From: Bacteroidales bacterium
Lineage (GTDB): Bacteria > Bacteroidota > Bacteroidia > Bacteroidales > Marinilabiliaceae
Assembly: GCA_024401295.1 (NCBI GenBank)
Contig: JAKSLG010000020.1
Span: forward strand, 1-49,744
Reading direction: 5' to 3'
DNA length: 49,744 nt
Both the position numbers and the translations under genes were made by a program. The notes under the pieces are model-generated. The model did not search any database. It was not told where the DNA came from and saw only the letters and a list, made by a program, of their open reading frames with translations. Below, in pieces: positions 33,311-42,514 of the stretch; position 1 is the stretch's first letter; every line of letters starts with the position of its first letter.

Positions 33311-34771
33311 ATGGACAAGAAATGCCAAAGAGATGGCAACATATCAGAATTTATGTGTAACTTGTGCCCTAAATTTGGCATGATGGCGCATATTATTAAA
33401 TATAATACAGAAGACGAGGAATTTGAATGGGCTGTTTGTGAACCCATTGAAGAGTATTCTAGAGTATCCGCAAACAGATTCAAGCAATTGAGTCTGTTTA
33501 ATGACATAACTCCATCAGTAAATGAAGGAGACATAAAAATTATAGAATTGTTTGCTGGCGTTGGAGGTTTTAGAATAGGCTTTGAACGTGCTTCGGATAA
33601 ATTCAAAACTGTTTGGAACAACCAATGGGAACCTTCGACGAAAAGACAAGATGCAAGCATTGTATATCAGCATAGATTTGGCTCGGCAGGCCACTCAAAT
33701 GAGGATATTTCGATTGTTCCTGTGGAGGAAATACCCGACGCAGATTTGTTGTGTGGAGGTTTCCCATGCCAAGATTATTCTGTAGCGACAACCCTTCACA
33801 ATTCAAAAGGCATAGAGGGTAAAAAAGGTGTGCTATGGTGGCAGATACAACGCATTTTGCGCGACAAAGGAGAAAATGCTCCCAAGTATCTAGTACTTGA
33901 AAATGTTGACCGTTTGCTCGGTTCGCCTGCTAAGCAGCGAGGAAGAGACTTTGCGATAATACTTAGTTCACTGTCTGATTTGGGGTACTATGTAGAATGG
34001 CGAGTTATTAATGCTGCCGAGTACGGAATGCCACAACGACGCAGAAGAACTTACATCGTAGCATATCATAAATCGAGCAATATTGCAAGACAATGGAAGG
34101 GCGAGTCAGGCGACCCTATGAAATGGATGTTGGAGAAAAGCATTCTCGGTGTCGCATTTGAGTCGAAGGTGGATTCCAAGAAGAATACGAGGTCTGATTT
34201 TACAATAGATGGCGACTTGGTAGAGGTGACTGAAAACTTCAACAAGTCGGAGAATGGCAATGCAGCAAGTCCTTTCGGCACAGCTGGATTCATGGCCGAT
34301 AGGCAAGTTTGGTCGGTGGATGTTGTTTCAACGTATGACGGACCATGTATAACACTTGGACAAATAATATTGCCGGACTCGAAAGTTCCTGCGGAATTCT
34401 TTATATCGGACGAAGAAATGCCAAAGTGGACATACCTAAAAGGTAGCAAGTCAGAAAAGAGAATGACAAAGGACGGTTTTGAGTATAATTATTCAGAGGG
34501 TAGCATGGCTTTCCCGGATGCGCTAGACAAGCCGTCGAGAACAATCATAACTGGCGAAGGTGGTGCAGCGCCATCACGTTTCAAGCATGTTATTTTGACT
34601 CCATCGGGACGTTATCGAAGATTGATGCCTATAGAACTTGAAAGATTAAATATGTTCCCCGATAATCACACAGTAGGTGCAACTGATATGCGTAGAGCAT
34701 TCTTGATGGGCAATGCGCTTGTGACAGGTATTGTTGAGCGAATAGGAAGGGTTCTGAAAAATAGAATGTAA
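33311..34771 (+). CDS. DNA (cytosine-5) methyltransferase of a type II restriction-modification system
   Basis: Transfers a methyl group from S-adenosylmethionine to C5 of cytosine. From the ATG at 33311 the protein has 486 aa, with motif I ELFAGVGGF (79-87), the catalytic PCQ (Cys153 in GGFPCQDYS), ENV (197-199), QRRRR (242-246) and a late GNAL (motif X). A Cys pair near the N-terminus (CNLC, 16-19) may bind metal. The target-recognition region lies between motifs VIII and IX (about 265-400). A GTG at 33281 would add 10 residues. The restriction endonuclease starts 1 bp after its stop, so both are co-transcribed. Confidence 0.93.
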   Translation: MDKKCQRDGNISEFMCNLCPKFGMMAHIIKYNTEDEEFEWAVCEPIEEYSRVSANRFKQLSLFNDITPSVNEGDIKIIELFAGVGGFRIGFERASDKFKTVWNNQWEPSTKRQDASIVYQHRFGSAGHSNEDISIVPVEEIPDADLLCGGFPCQDYSVATTLHNSKGIEGKKGVLWWQIQRILRDKGENAPKYLVLENVDRLLGSPAKQRGRDFAIILSSLSDLGYYVEWRVINAAEYGMPQRRRRTYIVAYHKSSNIARQWKGESGDPMKWMLEKSILGVAFESKVDSKKNTRSDFTIDGDLVEVTENFNKSENGNAASPFGTAGFMADRQVWSVDVVSTYDGPCITLGQIILPDSKVPAEFFISDEEMPKWTYLKGSKSEKRMTKDGFEYNYSEGSMAFPDALDKPSRTIITGEGGAAPSRFKHVILTPSGRYRRLMPIELERLNMFPDNHTVGATDMRRAFLMGNALVTGIVERIGRVLKNRM

Positions 34772-34772
34772 C

Positions 34773-36188
34773 ATGAAACTACCATACGACCACACTTCTA
34801 AGGAATCGATAGAGCAATATGGACGATTGCTATTAGGAAAAACTCTGCGAGAGCTACATCCCGAAGCTGCTGAGTATAGTACAGGCAAGGGTCGCATGGG
34901 ACAAAGTGTAGAAAAGTTTCATTTTGGTTATAATCCGAATTCAGAGGCAGAACCAGACTTTGCAGAAGCAGGAGTAGAACTTAAATGTACGCCATTGAAG
35001 CAAAATGCTGATGGCAGTATGGTTTCTAAAGAACGTCTAGTACTGAATATCATTGATTATGTAGCGGAAGCGCAGACAACATTCAAGACTAGCAGTTTTT
35101 GGCATAAGAATCAGTTAATATTACTTATGTTCTATCTGCATGAAAATGGAGTGAATGTTATTGACTTGATATTTAAGATTGTCCGACTATGGAACTTCCC
35201 AGATGTCGACAGAAAGATAATAGAGGACGATTGGAACAGGCTGCATTGGAAGATGACTCATGGCTTGGCGCATGAAATCTCTGAGGGAGATACCCTCTAT
35301 TTGGGTGCTTGTCCCAAGGGATCAAAGGCTGGTGCAGAGATGAGAAAGCAGTTTGTCGACGGTGCACCTGATGCACAACAACGAGCATATTCAATCAAGT
35401 CGAAATATCTAAATACGGTAATATTAGAATCGTTGTTGCATCCCGAAATGTGCAACGGTGTATTTATCAGCGAAAAGCAAAGAAAAAAGATAGAGAAGAG
35501 CGTCACCCAAGCAAGCAACATTGTAACCAGCTTGGACGAATACAAGGAAGAAGAGACATTTGAGCAACTTGTAGAGAGACGATTCATACATTATTACGGC
35601 AAGAATGTTTATGAAATAGAGAAGATGACAGGATGGGAAATATCTAATAATCCGAAGTCTATCTCAAACAAAGTGATTCACGCAATACTTGGAGTGAATA
35701 CTCCGAAGATACGTGAGTTTGAAAAGGCGAATTTACAGCAAAAAACAATTAGGCTTGAGCCAAGTGGAGTTTTGAAAGAGTCAATGGACTTTTCACAAAT
35801 AGACTACAAGGAAGTCGTAAATGAAGAAGAATGGGAAGACTCCGTATGGTATGAAACATTGACCCAAAGATTTTTGTTCATCGTCTTTCGGAAGAGTGCC
35901 GACGGAGACAATAAAAAGGCAATACTTGAGAAAGTTTTCTTTTGGACAATGCCAAGGAAGGACTTGGATGTGGCAAAAGCATTTTGGAAAGACATAAAGG
36001 AGAAAGTTTCTGCCGATGTGTTTGATGATTTTTGGAAACTTAGCAACCATAGAATATGTCACGTAAGACCTAAGGCCAAAAATAGTAGAGACTTGACAGA
36101 AGCACCATCTGGCCGAATGGTCAAGAAGAAAGGATATTGGCTCAATGCAGAGTATATCCTAAGTGTTGTAAAAGAGAATACGAAATAA
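34773..36188 (+). CDS. Type II restriction endonuclease, Sau3AI/MutH family
   Basis: 471 aa, close to Sau3AI (489 aa), which is built from two MutH-like domains. The first domain has the family active site: Glu47 (SVEKFHFG), Asp62 and ExK (Glu69, Lys71) in PDFAEAGVELKCTP, the MutH D-x6-E-x-K pattern. The second half (about 270-471) lacks a clear ExK and is expected to be the allosteric MutH-like domain. By homology it should cleave GATC, protected by m5C from the methyltransferase just upstream. The sequence specificity is inferred, not visible. Confidence 0.85.
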   Translation: MKLPYDHTSKESIEQYGRLLLGKTLRELHPEAAEYSTGKGRMGQSVEKFHFGYNPNSEAEPDFAEAGVELKCTPLKQNADGSMVSKERLVLNIIDYVAEAQTTFKTSSFWHKNQLILLMFYLHENGVNVIDLIFKIVRLWNFPDVDRKIIEDDWNRLHWKMTHGLAHEISEGDTLYLGACPKGSKAGAEMRKQFVDGAPDAQQRAYSIKSKYLNTVILESLLHPEMCNGVFISEKQRKKIEKSVTQASNIVTSLDEYKEEETFEQLVERRFIHYYGKNVYEIEKMTGWEISNNPKSISNKVIHAILGVNTPKIREFEKANLQQKTIRLEPSGVLKESMDFSQIDYKEVVNEEEWEDSVWYETLTQRFLFIVFRKSADGDNKKAILEKVFFWTMPRKDLDVAKAFWKDIKEKVSADVFDDFWKLSNHRICHVRPKAKNSRDLTEAPSGRMVKKKGYWLNAEYILSVVKENTK

Positions 36189-36195
36189 GAAATGA

Positions 36196-36235
36196 AAGGT
36201 CGGCAACTGCGAGCGTGAGTTGTCGACCTTGTTGT
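36196..36235 (+). terminator. Terminator of the restriction-modification operon
   Basis: AAGGTCGGCAACT (36196-36208) pairs with AGTTGTCGACCTT (36218-36230, one mismatch), loop of 9, followed by GTTGTTTC. The T-tract is interrupted but the stem is strong. Confidence 0.75.
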
Positions 36236-36513
36236 TTCTGCTCCTTCCGCAACTGAACGGATTGCGTACGCCTTAATCATGCAATAAAAACTACAGAGGA
36301 GCGATGAAAATCCGTTCGTGGAAAGAAGTAAATCGAGGTTGGCATTTCTCGATTCCAATATCCGCCTATCGCTATTTAGTTTTTCTCGATACATTCTTTT
36401 CAAGTCATTGCTTATAAATTGTAAATCAAACCGATGCGACATAAAGACGAGCACTCTTATTTAGAATGAGAACATTTTTATGCATCATTGCGTTCAGAAT
36501 TACACCCTAACAG
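36236..36513. other. Structured gap between the restriction gene and recJ
   Basis: No protein gene recognised. It contains an inverted pair GAACGGATT (36255-36263) / AATCCGTTC (36309-36317) enclosing ATTGC...GCAAT, and a small hairpin AATCGAG/CTCGATT (36331-36354). It may be a remnant of the insertion that brought the restriction genes, or a small RNA; no RNA family is recognised and no own promoter is clear. Confidence 0.3.
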
Positions 36514-36544
36514 TTTGTCGATGCAACTTTTTTAACTAATTTTG
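36514..36544 (+). promoter_or_regulatory. recJ promoter
   Basis: TTTG (36514-36517), 19-nt spacer, TAATTTTG (36537-36544): an exact consensus promoter. Transcription would start near 36551, 29 nt before the recJ ATG, and may continue through pepP, ppx and the response regulator. Confidence 0.75.
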
Positions 36545-36579
36545 CATATTAAAGGCATTTTAAGAAATTGACTGAAAAG

Positions 36580-38337
36580 ATGGAAAAGAGATGGAATATA
36601 AAACCTAGCCCCGACGCTGAGGACGTTATCAGCTTGTCGAAGGCCTTGGGCGATGTCCATCCTGTCTTCGCAAGACTACTGCTCCAGCGTGGCATCAGCA
36701 CGGCAGAGCAGGCACATGCCTTTTTCAATCCGAAACTTGTAGATATGCACAATCCTTTCCTCATGCAGGACATGGAGGAGGCCGTTGAGCGCATCAACGA
36801 TGCCATTGAACGCGGCGAGGGATTGCTTGTCTACGGCGACTACGACGTCGATGGCGCGACAGCTGTTGCGCTTGTCTATTCATATCTCAAGCCACATTTT
36901 GGCGAGGACAACATCGACTATTATATTCCGGACCGATATGACGAGGGTTCCGGCATTTCGCAGAAAGGCATTGACTATGCAGCAGAGCGCGGTCTCTCGC
37001 TCATCATTGCACTCGACTGTGGCATCAAGGCAGTAAGCTCGGTTGAATATGCCAAGCAAAAGGGTATCGATGTGATTATCTGCGACCATCATACATCGGA
37101 CGGCATTCTGCCTGAGGCCGTTGCCTGTCTCGATCCGAAACGCTCGGACTGCCACTATCCGGACAAGAATCTTTCGGGTTGTGGTGTCGGATTCAAGCTC
37201 ATGCAGGCATTCTGCCGCCGCAACGACTGCCGCGAAGACGATTTGCTCCAGTATCTTGACATACTTGCCGTCAGCATAGCTTCGGACATTGTTCCGATGA
37301 TGGGCGAAAACCGCATATTGGCTCATTATGGCCTGAAGAAGATCAACGAGAATCCTTCAGTCGGACTGAAGTCAATCATAAATGTTGCAGGTCTCAAGCA
37401 TAAGACGATAACGATAAGCGACATCGTCTTCAAAATAGGTCCGCGCATCAATGCCGCAGGTCGTATGCAGTCGGCCAACGAAGCCGTCAAGCTGCTCATC
37501 TGCGACAACGACTCGGAAGCCGAAGCCATCAGCAACAGCATCGACGCATTCAACGATGCCCGCAAAGACCTAGACAGAGCCATCACGAAAGAGGCTCTGA
37601 AAATGCTCAAAGAACGTCCAGACATTGCAGAGGGCAATGCCACGATACTCTTTAATCCATTGTGGCACAAGGGCGTCATCGGAATCGTTGCATCGCGCCT
37701 AACCGAAATTTGCTACAAGCCGACAATCATACTGACCGAGTCGAACGGCTTTGCAACAGGCAGCGCACGCTCAATTGACGGTTTCGACATATATAACGCC
37801 ATCGGCTCGTGCTCGGACTTGCTCGAGAATTTCGGCGGCCATATGTATGCTGCCGGTCTCACCTTGAAAATCGAAAACATCGGGGAATTCACACGCCGTT
37901 TCGACGCATACGTGGCTGCGAACATCGATAGCGCTCAACTTGAGCCACAAATCGACATCGACGCAGAGCTCCACCTGTCGGACATCACGCCGGAATTCTA
38001 CACAATGCTCAACAAATTCGAGCCATACGGACCACTCAATCCGAAACCTGTGTTTATGTCGAGCGGAGTCTATGACTTCGGCACATCAAAAGCCGTAGGT
38101 CGCGACATTCACGACAAGACTCATGGCGGCAAGACACGCAAGCACATCAAACTCGAAGTGACAGACAACCATTCACGAGGCACGATGCAAGGCGTTGCCT
38201 TCGGACTTGGCAACAGGATTGCAGACGTGAAGAGTGGACTCCCGCTGAGCATCTGCTATACCATTGAAATGAACAATTTCAGAAACAAGCAGAATCTGCA
38301 ACTAATGGTCAGCGACTTGCGACCAGACAAAAAATAA
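36580..38337 (+). CDS. recJ: Single-stranded-DNA-specific exonuclease RecJ
   Basis: 5'-3' exonuclease on single-stranded DNA used in recombination and mismatch repair. 585 aa from the ATG at 36580 (a TTG four codons earlier is possible). DHH-superfamily motifs: YGDYDVDG (85-92), ALDCG (144-148) and DHHTS (169-173), followed by the DHHA1 domain (NPLWHKGVIGIVASRL and GSARS, GGH) and the OB-fold end. All metal-binding Asp/His residues are present. Preceded by an exact promoter. Confidence 0.95.
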   Translation: MEKRWNIKPSPDAEDVISLSKALGDVHPVFARLLLQRGISTAEQAHAFFNPKLVDMHNPFLMQDMEEAVERINDAIERGEGLLVYGDYDVDGATAVALVYSYLKPHFGEDNIDYYIPDRYDEGSGISQKGIDYAAERGLSLIIALDCGIKAVSSVEYAKQKGIDVIICDHHTSDGILPEAVACLDPKRSDCHYPDKNLSGCGVGFKLMQAFCRRNDCREDDLLQYLDILAVSIASDIVPMMGENRILAHYGLKKINENPSVGLKSIINVAGLKHKTITISDIVFKIGPRINAAGRMQSANEAVKLLICDNDSEAEAISNSIDAFNDARKDLDRAITKEALKMLKERPDIAEGNATILFNPLWHKGVIGIVASRLTEICYKPTIILTESNGFATGSARSIDGFDIYNAIGSCSDLLENFGGHMYAAGLTLKIENIGEFTRRFDAYVAANIDSAQLEPQIDIDAELHLSDITPEFYTMLNKFEPYGPLNPKPVFMSSGVYDFGTSKAVGRDIHDKTHGGKTRKHIKLEVTDNHSRGTMQGVAFGLGNRIADVKSGLPLSICYTIEMNNFRNKQNLQLMVSDLRPDKK

Positions 38338-38358
38338 TCCTTTCCAGAATAATCACAA

Positions 38359-39741
38359 ATGTTTCCAAAAGAGGTTTATGTGGCTCGTCGCGAACGACTC
38401 ACAAAGGTTCTTGCAGATGATTTCCTTCTATTTCTGGGCAATCGCAATGTTGCTTACAACTATTTGAGCAACGAATATCCATTCAGACAAGACAGCACGT
38501 TTCTCTATCTCTTCGGCATTGACGAGCCGGATTTTGCCGCTGTTATTGACAGCGGAGAGACAACCATATATGCCGATGACGTAACCATCGACGACATCAT
38601 CTGGATGGGACCTCAGAAATCCGTCAGCGACAAAGCTGCTGAAGCAGGCATTGGCAAGACGGCTCCACGCAAAAGCCTCGCTGCAGACGTAGCGAAAGCC
38701 ATTGCAAGCGGAAGGAAGATCCACTTCGTTCCACCCTATCGTGGCGAGACGACTCTTGAATTGTCCGAACTGACTAATATCGCACCTTCTGCGATCGCAC
38801 AAAACGCCTCTACCCTGCTCATTGACGCCCTCATCGAGATGCGCTCACAAAAAGAGCCATGCGAGATTGCCGAACTCGAACGGCATACAACCGTCGGAAA
38901 CGAAATGCATCTGACAGCCATGCGAATGGCCCTTGAAGGACAGAGCGAGAAGGCGATTCGTGCAGCCATAGACGACATCTCGCTGCAAAGCGGATGCCAA
39001 GTGGCCTTCCCGACGATCTGCACCATAAGCGGTCAGACGCTTCACAACCATTCGTACGAAGGCATATTGAAGAAAAACGATCTTCTGCTTGTCGATGCCG
39101 GAAGCGATTCTCCGCTTCACTATGCTACAGACAACACCCGCACGACACCCGTCGGCGGACGTTTTACGCAGCAGCAGAAAGAGATATACCAGATTGTGCT
39201 CAACGCAAACGATGTGGCACGCGAAGCCATGCGCCCGGGTGTGTTATATATGAATGTTCACCTCGCGGCATCACGGACAATTGCCGACGGCCTTATTGCG
39301 CTTGGCATCATGAAGGGCAATGCGGAAGACATTGTCAGACGTGGGGCACATGCGATGTTTTTCCCTCATGGCATCGGCCACATGCTCGGACTTGACGTGC
39401 ATGACATGGACAGCTATGGCGAGACACGCGTCGGATATGACGAGGAAGTGAGACGTAGCGACCAGTTCGGACTGTCGTCACTTCGACTTGGCAGACGCCT
39501 TCGCGAAGGATTCATTGTCACCGACGAGCCTGGCATTTATTTCATTCCGCAGCTCATTGACAAATGGCAGGCAGAAGGAAAATTCAAAGATGTTATCAAT
39601 TATGAAAAACTGAAACAATATCGCAATTTTGGCGGTATAAGAATAGAGGATGATATCCTTGTCACAGCCACGGGAAGCCGCATCATCGGGAACCGTCTTC
39701 CGGCAACAATAGACGAGGTTGAATCCGTTCAAAAACAATAA
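38359..39741 (+). CDS. Xaa-Pro aminopeptidase (aminopeptidase P family)
   Basis: Removes N-terminal residues ahead of proline. 460 aa with the N-terminal creatinase-like domain (1-165) and a pita-bread catalytic domain. The dinuclear metal ligands are all visible: Asp246 (LLVDAGSD), Asp258 (TDNTRT), His341 (HGIGHMLG), Glu390 (TDEPGIY) and Glu430 (GIRIEDD). It follows recJ by 21 bp and precedes the Ppx gene by 3 bp, so these genes are probably co-transcribed. No signal peptide, so cytoplasmic. Confidence 0.93.
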   Translation: MFPKEVYVARRERLTKVLADDFLLFLGNRNVAYNYLSNEYPFRQDSTFLYLFGIDEPDFAAVIDSGETTIYADDVTIDDIIWMGPQKSVSDKAAEAGIGKTAPRKSLAADVAKAIASGRKIHFVPPYRGETTLELSELTNIAPSAIAQNASTLLIDALIEMRSQKEPCEIAELERHTTVGNEMHLTAMRMALEGQSEKAIRAAIDDISLQSGCQVAFPTICTISGQTLHNHSYEGILKKNDLLLVDAGSDSPLHYATDNTRTTPVGGRFTQQQKEIYQIVLNANDVAREAMRPGVLYMNVHLAASRTIADGLIALGIMKGNAEDIVRRGAHAMFFPHGIGHMLGLDVHDMDSYGETRVGYDEEVRRSDQFGLSSLRLGRRLREGFIVTDEPGIYFIPQLIDKWQAEGKFKDVINYEKLKQYRNFGGIRIEDDILVTATGSRIIGNRLPATIDEVESVQKQ

Positions 39742-39744
39742 TAT

Positions 39745-40677
39745 ATGCGTTTAGCAATAATAGACATAGGTACAAACACCATCAGCTTGGCCATCGCTGT
39801 CATAAAGAACGACAGTTATCAGATTGTATATAGCAGCAAACAACCTGCCCGCATGGGCAAAGGCGGCATCAACGAAGGCGTGATTACGCCAGAAGCCATT
39901 GAACGCGGAATCGCAGCAATTGCTCATCACGCAGAGACCATCAAGACGTTCAACGTCGACAAGACCATTGCCATCGGCACATCAGCCATGCGCAACTGTT
40001 CAAACGGTCTCGATTTTGCAAAAATGGTTGAAGAGAAATTCAACATTCCTGTTCACATCATCTCGGGAGACGAAGAGGCACAAATGATCTTCGACGGCGT
40101 AAAGCAAGTGATGCCGATCGGATCAGACCGCGTGCTCATCCTCGACATTGGTGGCGGCAGCTGCGAATTCATCATTGCCAACAAGGACGGCATCATCTGG
40201 ATGCACAGCTTCGAACTCGGAATGGCTCGTCTGCTCGACAAATTCACGCCGTCAGACCCAATCACATCAACCGAAATCAAAGCCATCGAGATGTATCTCC
40301 GCACTGAGCTCGCACCGCTCTACGAGGCGCTTCACAACTACCCGACAACAACGCTCATCGGCACGTCTGGCTCGTTCGACACCATTGCTGCCATTGTCGC
40401 AGCGATGAAACATCCGAACCTCAACGTCAAGTTGTCAACGTCATACAATATACGAGTGCCGAACTTCGAAGAAGTGCATCGCAAAATCATTGCTTCGACA
40501 GCCGAGCAACGAAAAGAGATGAAGCAGATGGATTCAAGCAGAATCGACATAATCGTTCTCGGCAGCCTCTTCATCAACTTCATCGTTCGTGAAATGCGCA
40601 TCGAACACATCTTCCAGTGTGGTTACGCACTGAAGCAAGGTGCTGTATATCAGTTTATAAACGGAAATCTACAATAA
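39745..40677 (+). CDS. Ppx/GppA-family exopolyphosphatase or pppGpp phosphatase
   Basis: 310 aa, actin-like ATPase fold of the Ppx/GppA family: phosphate-1 motif AIIDIGTNTISLAI (4-17), GTSAMRNCSNG, and phosphate-2 motif VLILDIGGGSCEFI near 130-143. It lacks the C-terminal HD domain of E. coli Ppx, as usual for the short Bacteroidota form. Whether it acts on polyphosphate or pppGpp cannot be told from sequence. It sits 3 bp after the aminopeptidase and 3 bp before the response regulator. Confidence 0.9.
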   Translation: MRLAIIDIGTNTISLAIAVIKNDSYQIVYSSKQPARMGKGGINEGVITPEAIERGIAAIAHHAETIKTFNVDKTIAIGTSAMRNCSNGLDFAKMVEEKFNIPVHIISGDEEAQMIFDGVKQVMPIGSDRVLILDIGGGSCEFIIANKDGIIWMHSFELGMARLLDKFTPSDPITSTEIKAIEMYLRTELAPLYEALHNYPTTTLIGTSGSFDTIAAIVAAMKHPNLNVKLSTSYNIRVPNFEEVHRKIIASTAEQRKEMKQMDSSRIDIIVLGSLFINFIVREMRIEHIFQCGYALKQGAVYQFINGNLQ

Positions 40678-40680
40678 GTC

Positions 40681-41847
40681 ATGTCAAAGATATTAGTAAT
40701 CGACGACCAGCGTGCCATCCGCACATCACTAAAAGACATTCTCGAACTCGAAGGACATACTGTCGAATTGGCTGAAAACGGACTTGAGGGCATAGAGAAA
40801 TTCAATGCGGACAAATTCGATATTGTGGTTACCGACATCAAAATGCCAGAAATGGACGGCATCGAAGTCCTCCAGAAAATAATGGAGACACGTCCAGACA
40901 CTGCAGTAATCATGATTTCGGGACACGGTGATATCGACACTGCGGTCGATTCAATCAAAAAAGGCGCATACGACTTCATCGAAAAGCCTGTCGATCTGAA
41001 CCGATTACTGATAACCATCAAAAATGCTACCGAACGCACTAACCTTGTCGTCGAGACAAAGGCCTTGAAGAAGAAAGTCAACCGCACCTACGATATGATT
41101 GGCGACTCAGAGCCAATGCTCAAGATGCGCGAAATGATTGACAAAGTAGCGCCAACCGATGCACGAGTTCTCATTCTCGGAAGCAATGGTACAGGCAAGG
41201 AACTCGTTGCACGTGCCATGCACGAAGGAAGCCGCAGAGCGCAAGGCCCGTTTGTCGAGGTCAACTGTGCAGCAATTCCTTCAGAACTCATTGAAAGTGA
41301 GCTTTTCGGACACGAGAAGGGAGCTTTCACATCAGCCATCAAGCAGCGTATCGGCAAATTCGAACAAGCTAATGGCGGCACAATCTTCCTAGACGAAATC
41401 GGCGACATGAGCCTCCCTGCTCAGGCGAAGGTGCTTCGCGCCTTGCAAGAGAGCACAATCACTCGCGTCGGCAGCGACAAGGACATCAAGGTCGATGTCC
41501 GCGTATTGGCTGCAACTAATAAGAATCTGGCCGATGAAATCAAGGCCGGCAACTTCCGTGAGGACCTCTACCACCGTTTGAGCGTAATCATCATCAACGT
41601 GCCTTCGCTCAACGATCGCAAAGACGACATCCCTGCCCTTTCCGAGTATTTCCTCGAAATTGTAAGACAAGAACTCAACGTACCGAACAAAACCATAAGC
41701 AAGGGCGCCGTTGAGGAACTGAAGAAAATCAACTGGACGGGCAACATTCGCGAGTTCCGCAACGTCATCGAACGACTTGCTATTCTAACAAGCGGAGCTG
41801 AGATAACAGCCGAAGATGTAACCGCATACGCAAGACCGATAGGCTAA
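40681..41847 (+). CDS. NtrC-type sigma-54-dependent response regulator lacking a DNA-binding domain
   Basis: 388 aa. Receiver domain (1-120; acidic Asp8-Asp9, phospho-acceptor Asp52 in TDIKMPEMDG, Lys102 in EKPVD) then an AAA+ sigma-54 activator domain with Walker A GSNGTGKE (167-174), Walker B GGTIFLDEI (232-240) and a R-finger region. Two oddities: the sigma-54 contact loop reads GAFTSA (214-219) instead of GAFTGA, and the protein ends about 20 residues after the AAA+ domain, with no Fis-type helix-turn-helix. It must act from solution or through a partner. No histidine kinase gene is adjacent. Confidence 0.92.
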   Translation: MSKILVIDDQRAIRTSLKDILELEGHTVELAENGLEGIEKFNADKFDIVVTDIKMPEMDGIEVLQKIMETRPDTAVIMISGHGDIDTAVDSIKKGAYDFIEKPVDLNRLLITIKNATERTNLVVETKALKKKVNRTYDMIGDSEPMLKMREMIDKVAPTDARVLILGSNGTGKELVARAMHEGSRRAQGPFVEVNCAAIPSELIESELFGHEKGAFTSAIKQRIGKFEQANGGTIFLDEIGDMSLPAQAKVLRALQESTITRVGSDKDIKVDVRVLAATNKNLADEIKAGNFREDLYHRLSVIIINVPSLNDRKDDIPALSEYFLEIVRQELNVPNKTISKGAVEELKKINWTGNIREFRNVIERLAILTSGAEITAEDVTAYARPIG

Positions 41848-41928
41848 AAACGATTCAGGACCTTATCAAAATAATGTTCTGACACAAAAAAAATTGACAT
41901 TCGTTGCGTATTAAATAAATGAATTTGA

Positions 41929-41936
41929 TAACTTTG
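41929..41936 (+). promoter_or_regulatory. -7 element upstream of the 182-aa protein
   Basis: TAACTTTG, an exact consensus match, 17 nt before the ATG at 41954. A TTG about 22-24 nt upstream may act as -33. No sigma-54 -24/-12 site (GG-N10-GC) is obvious here. Confidence 0.5.
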
Positions 41937-41953
41937 GCTGTTATTAGATTAGA

Positions 41954-42502
41954 ATGCGTAACGAGCGACCTACATTTAACTACCGACTCACGTCCCCAGG
42001 ACAAGCCGTAGCAACCCTGAAAGTGCATGGCGAAAAGGTCGAATTCGAGCTATCGAATGTCAGCGATCCGCTGAACGATTTGCTCGAAGGCCTTGTTGCG
42101 ACGATTACAAATCCTTCTCACATCTGGGGCGAGGAAAACTCATGCCACATCAGCTGGTATGGTGAATCATCAACATATAACTGGACTATCACACGTACCG
42201 ACGACGAACACTGCACCGTATGCGTAAAGGAAGTTGTCGGATTCTTCGACGACGACAACGAGTATGACCTCATCGAGTTTTCTTGCAAATTCCATAGCCT
42301 TATATTCGCAATCATCGACAATCTCGACCGATTCATAAAGCTGCATGGCATGCTCAATTATTCGCAGCTATGGCAAAAAGGCGAATTCCCGGTCACACAA
42401 TTCCTGTTCCTCAAAAAGGCTCTTATCGACAACGGAAAATGGAAATCGTCGCGCAAGCGTAAAGACACGCTCAGCAACGAAATCCTCATGCTTCTGGCAT
42501 AA
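41954..42502 (+). CDS. Protein of unknown function, 182 aa
   Basis: Cytoplasmic (no signal peptide). The N-terminal half is beta-rich, with alternating polar/hydrophobic residues (QAVATLKVHGEKVEFELSN, CHISWYGESSTYNWTITR), then an acidic FFDDDNEYD turn and a helical end with two long helices (LIFAIIDNLDRFIKLHG; FLFLKKALIDNG). No recognised domain or catalytic motif. It has its own promoter and is convergent with the PorZ-like gene. Codon use is like the core genes, so it is probably native. Confidence 0.75.
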   Translation: MRNERPTFNYRLTSPGQAVATLKVHGEKVEFELSNVSDPLNDLLEGLVATITNPSHIWGEENSCHISWYGESSTYNWTITRTDDEHCTVCVKEVVGFFDDDNEYDLIEFSCKFHSLIFAIIDNLDRFIKLHGMLNYSQLWQKGEFPVTQFLFLKKALIDNGKWKSSRKRKDTLSNEILMLLA

Positions 42503-42514
42503 AAGCCATCCTCA

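Noticed and set aside
33370-33377. TAAATTTG, a -7 match inside the methyltransferase gene
   Set aside because: No -33 box at the right distance and it lies within coding sequence; such a motif is expected by chance at this frequency.
36059-36454. 131-codon minus-strand frame after the restriction gene
   Set aside because: Overlaps the end of the endonuclease gene and its terminator in antisense and has no start context or domain.
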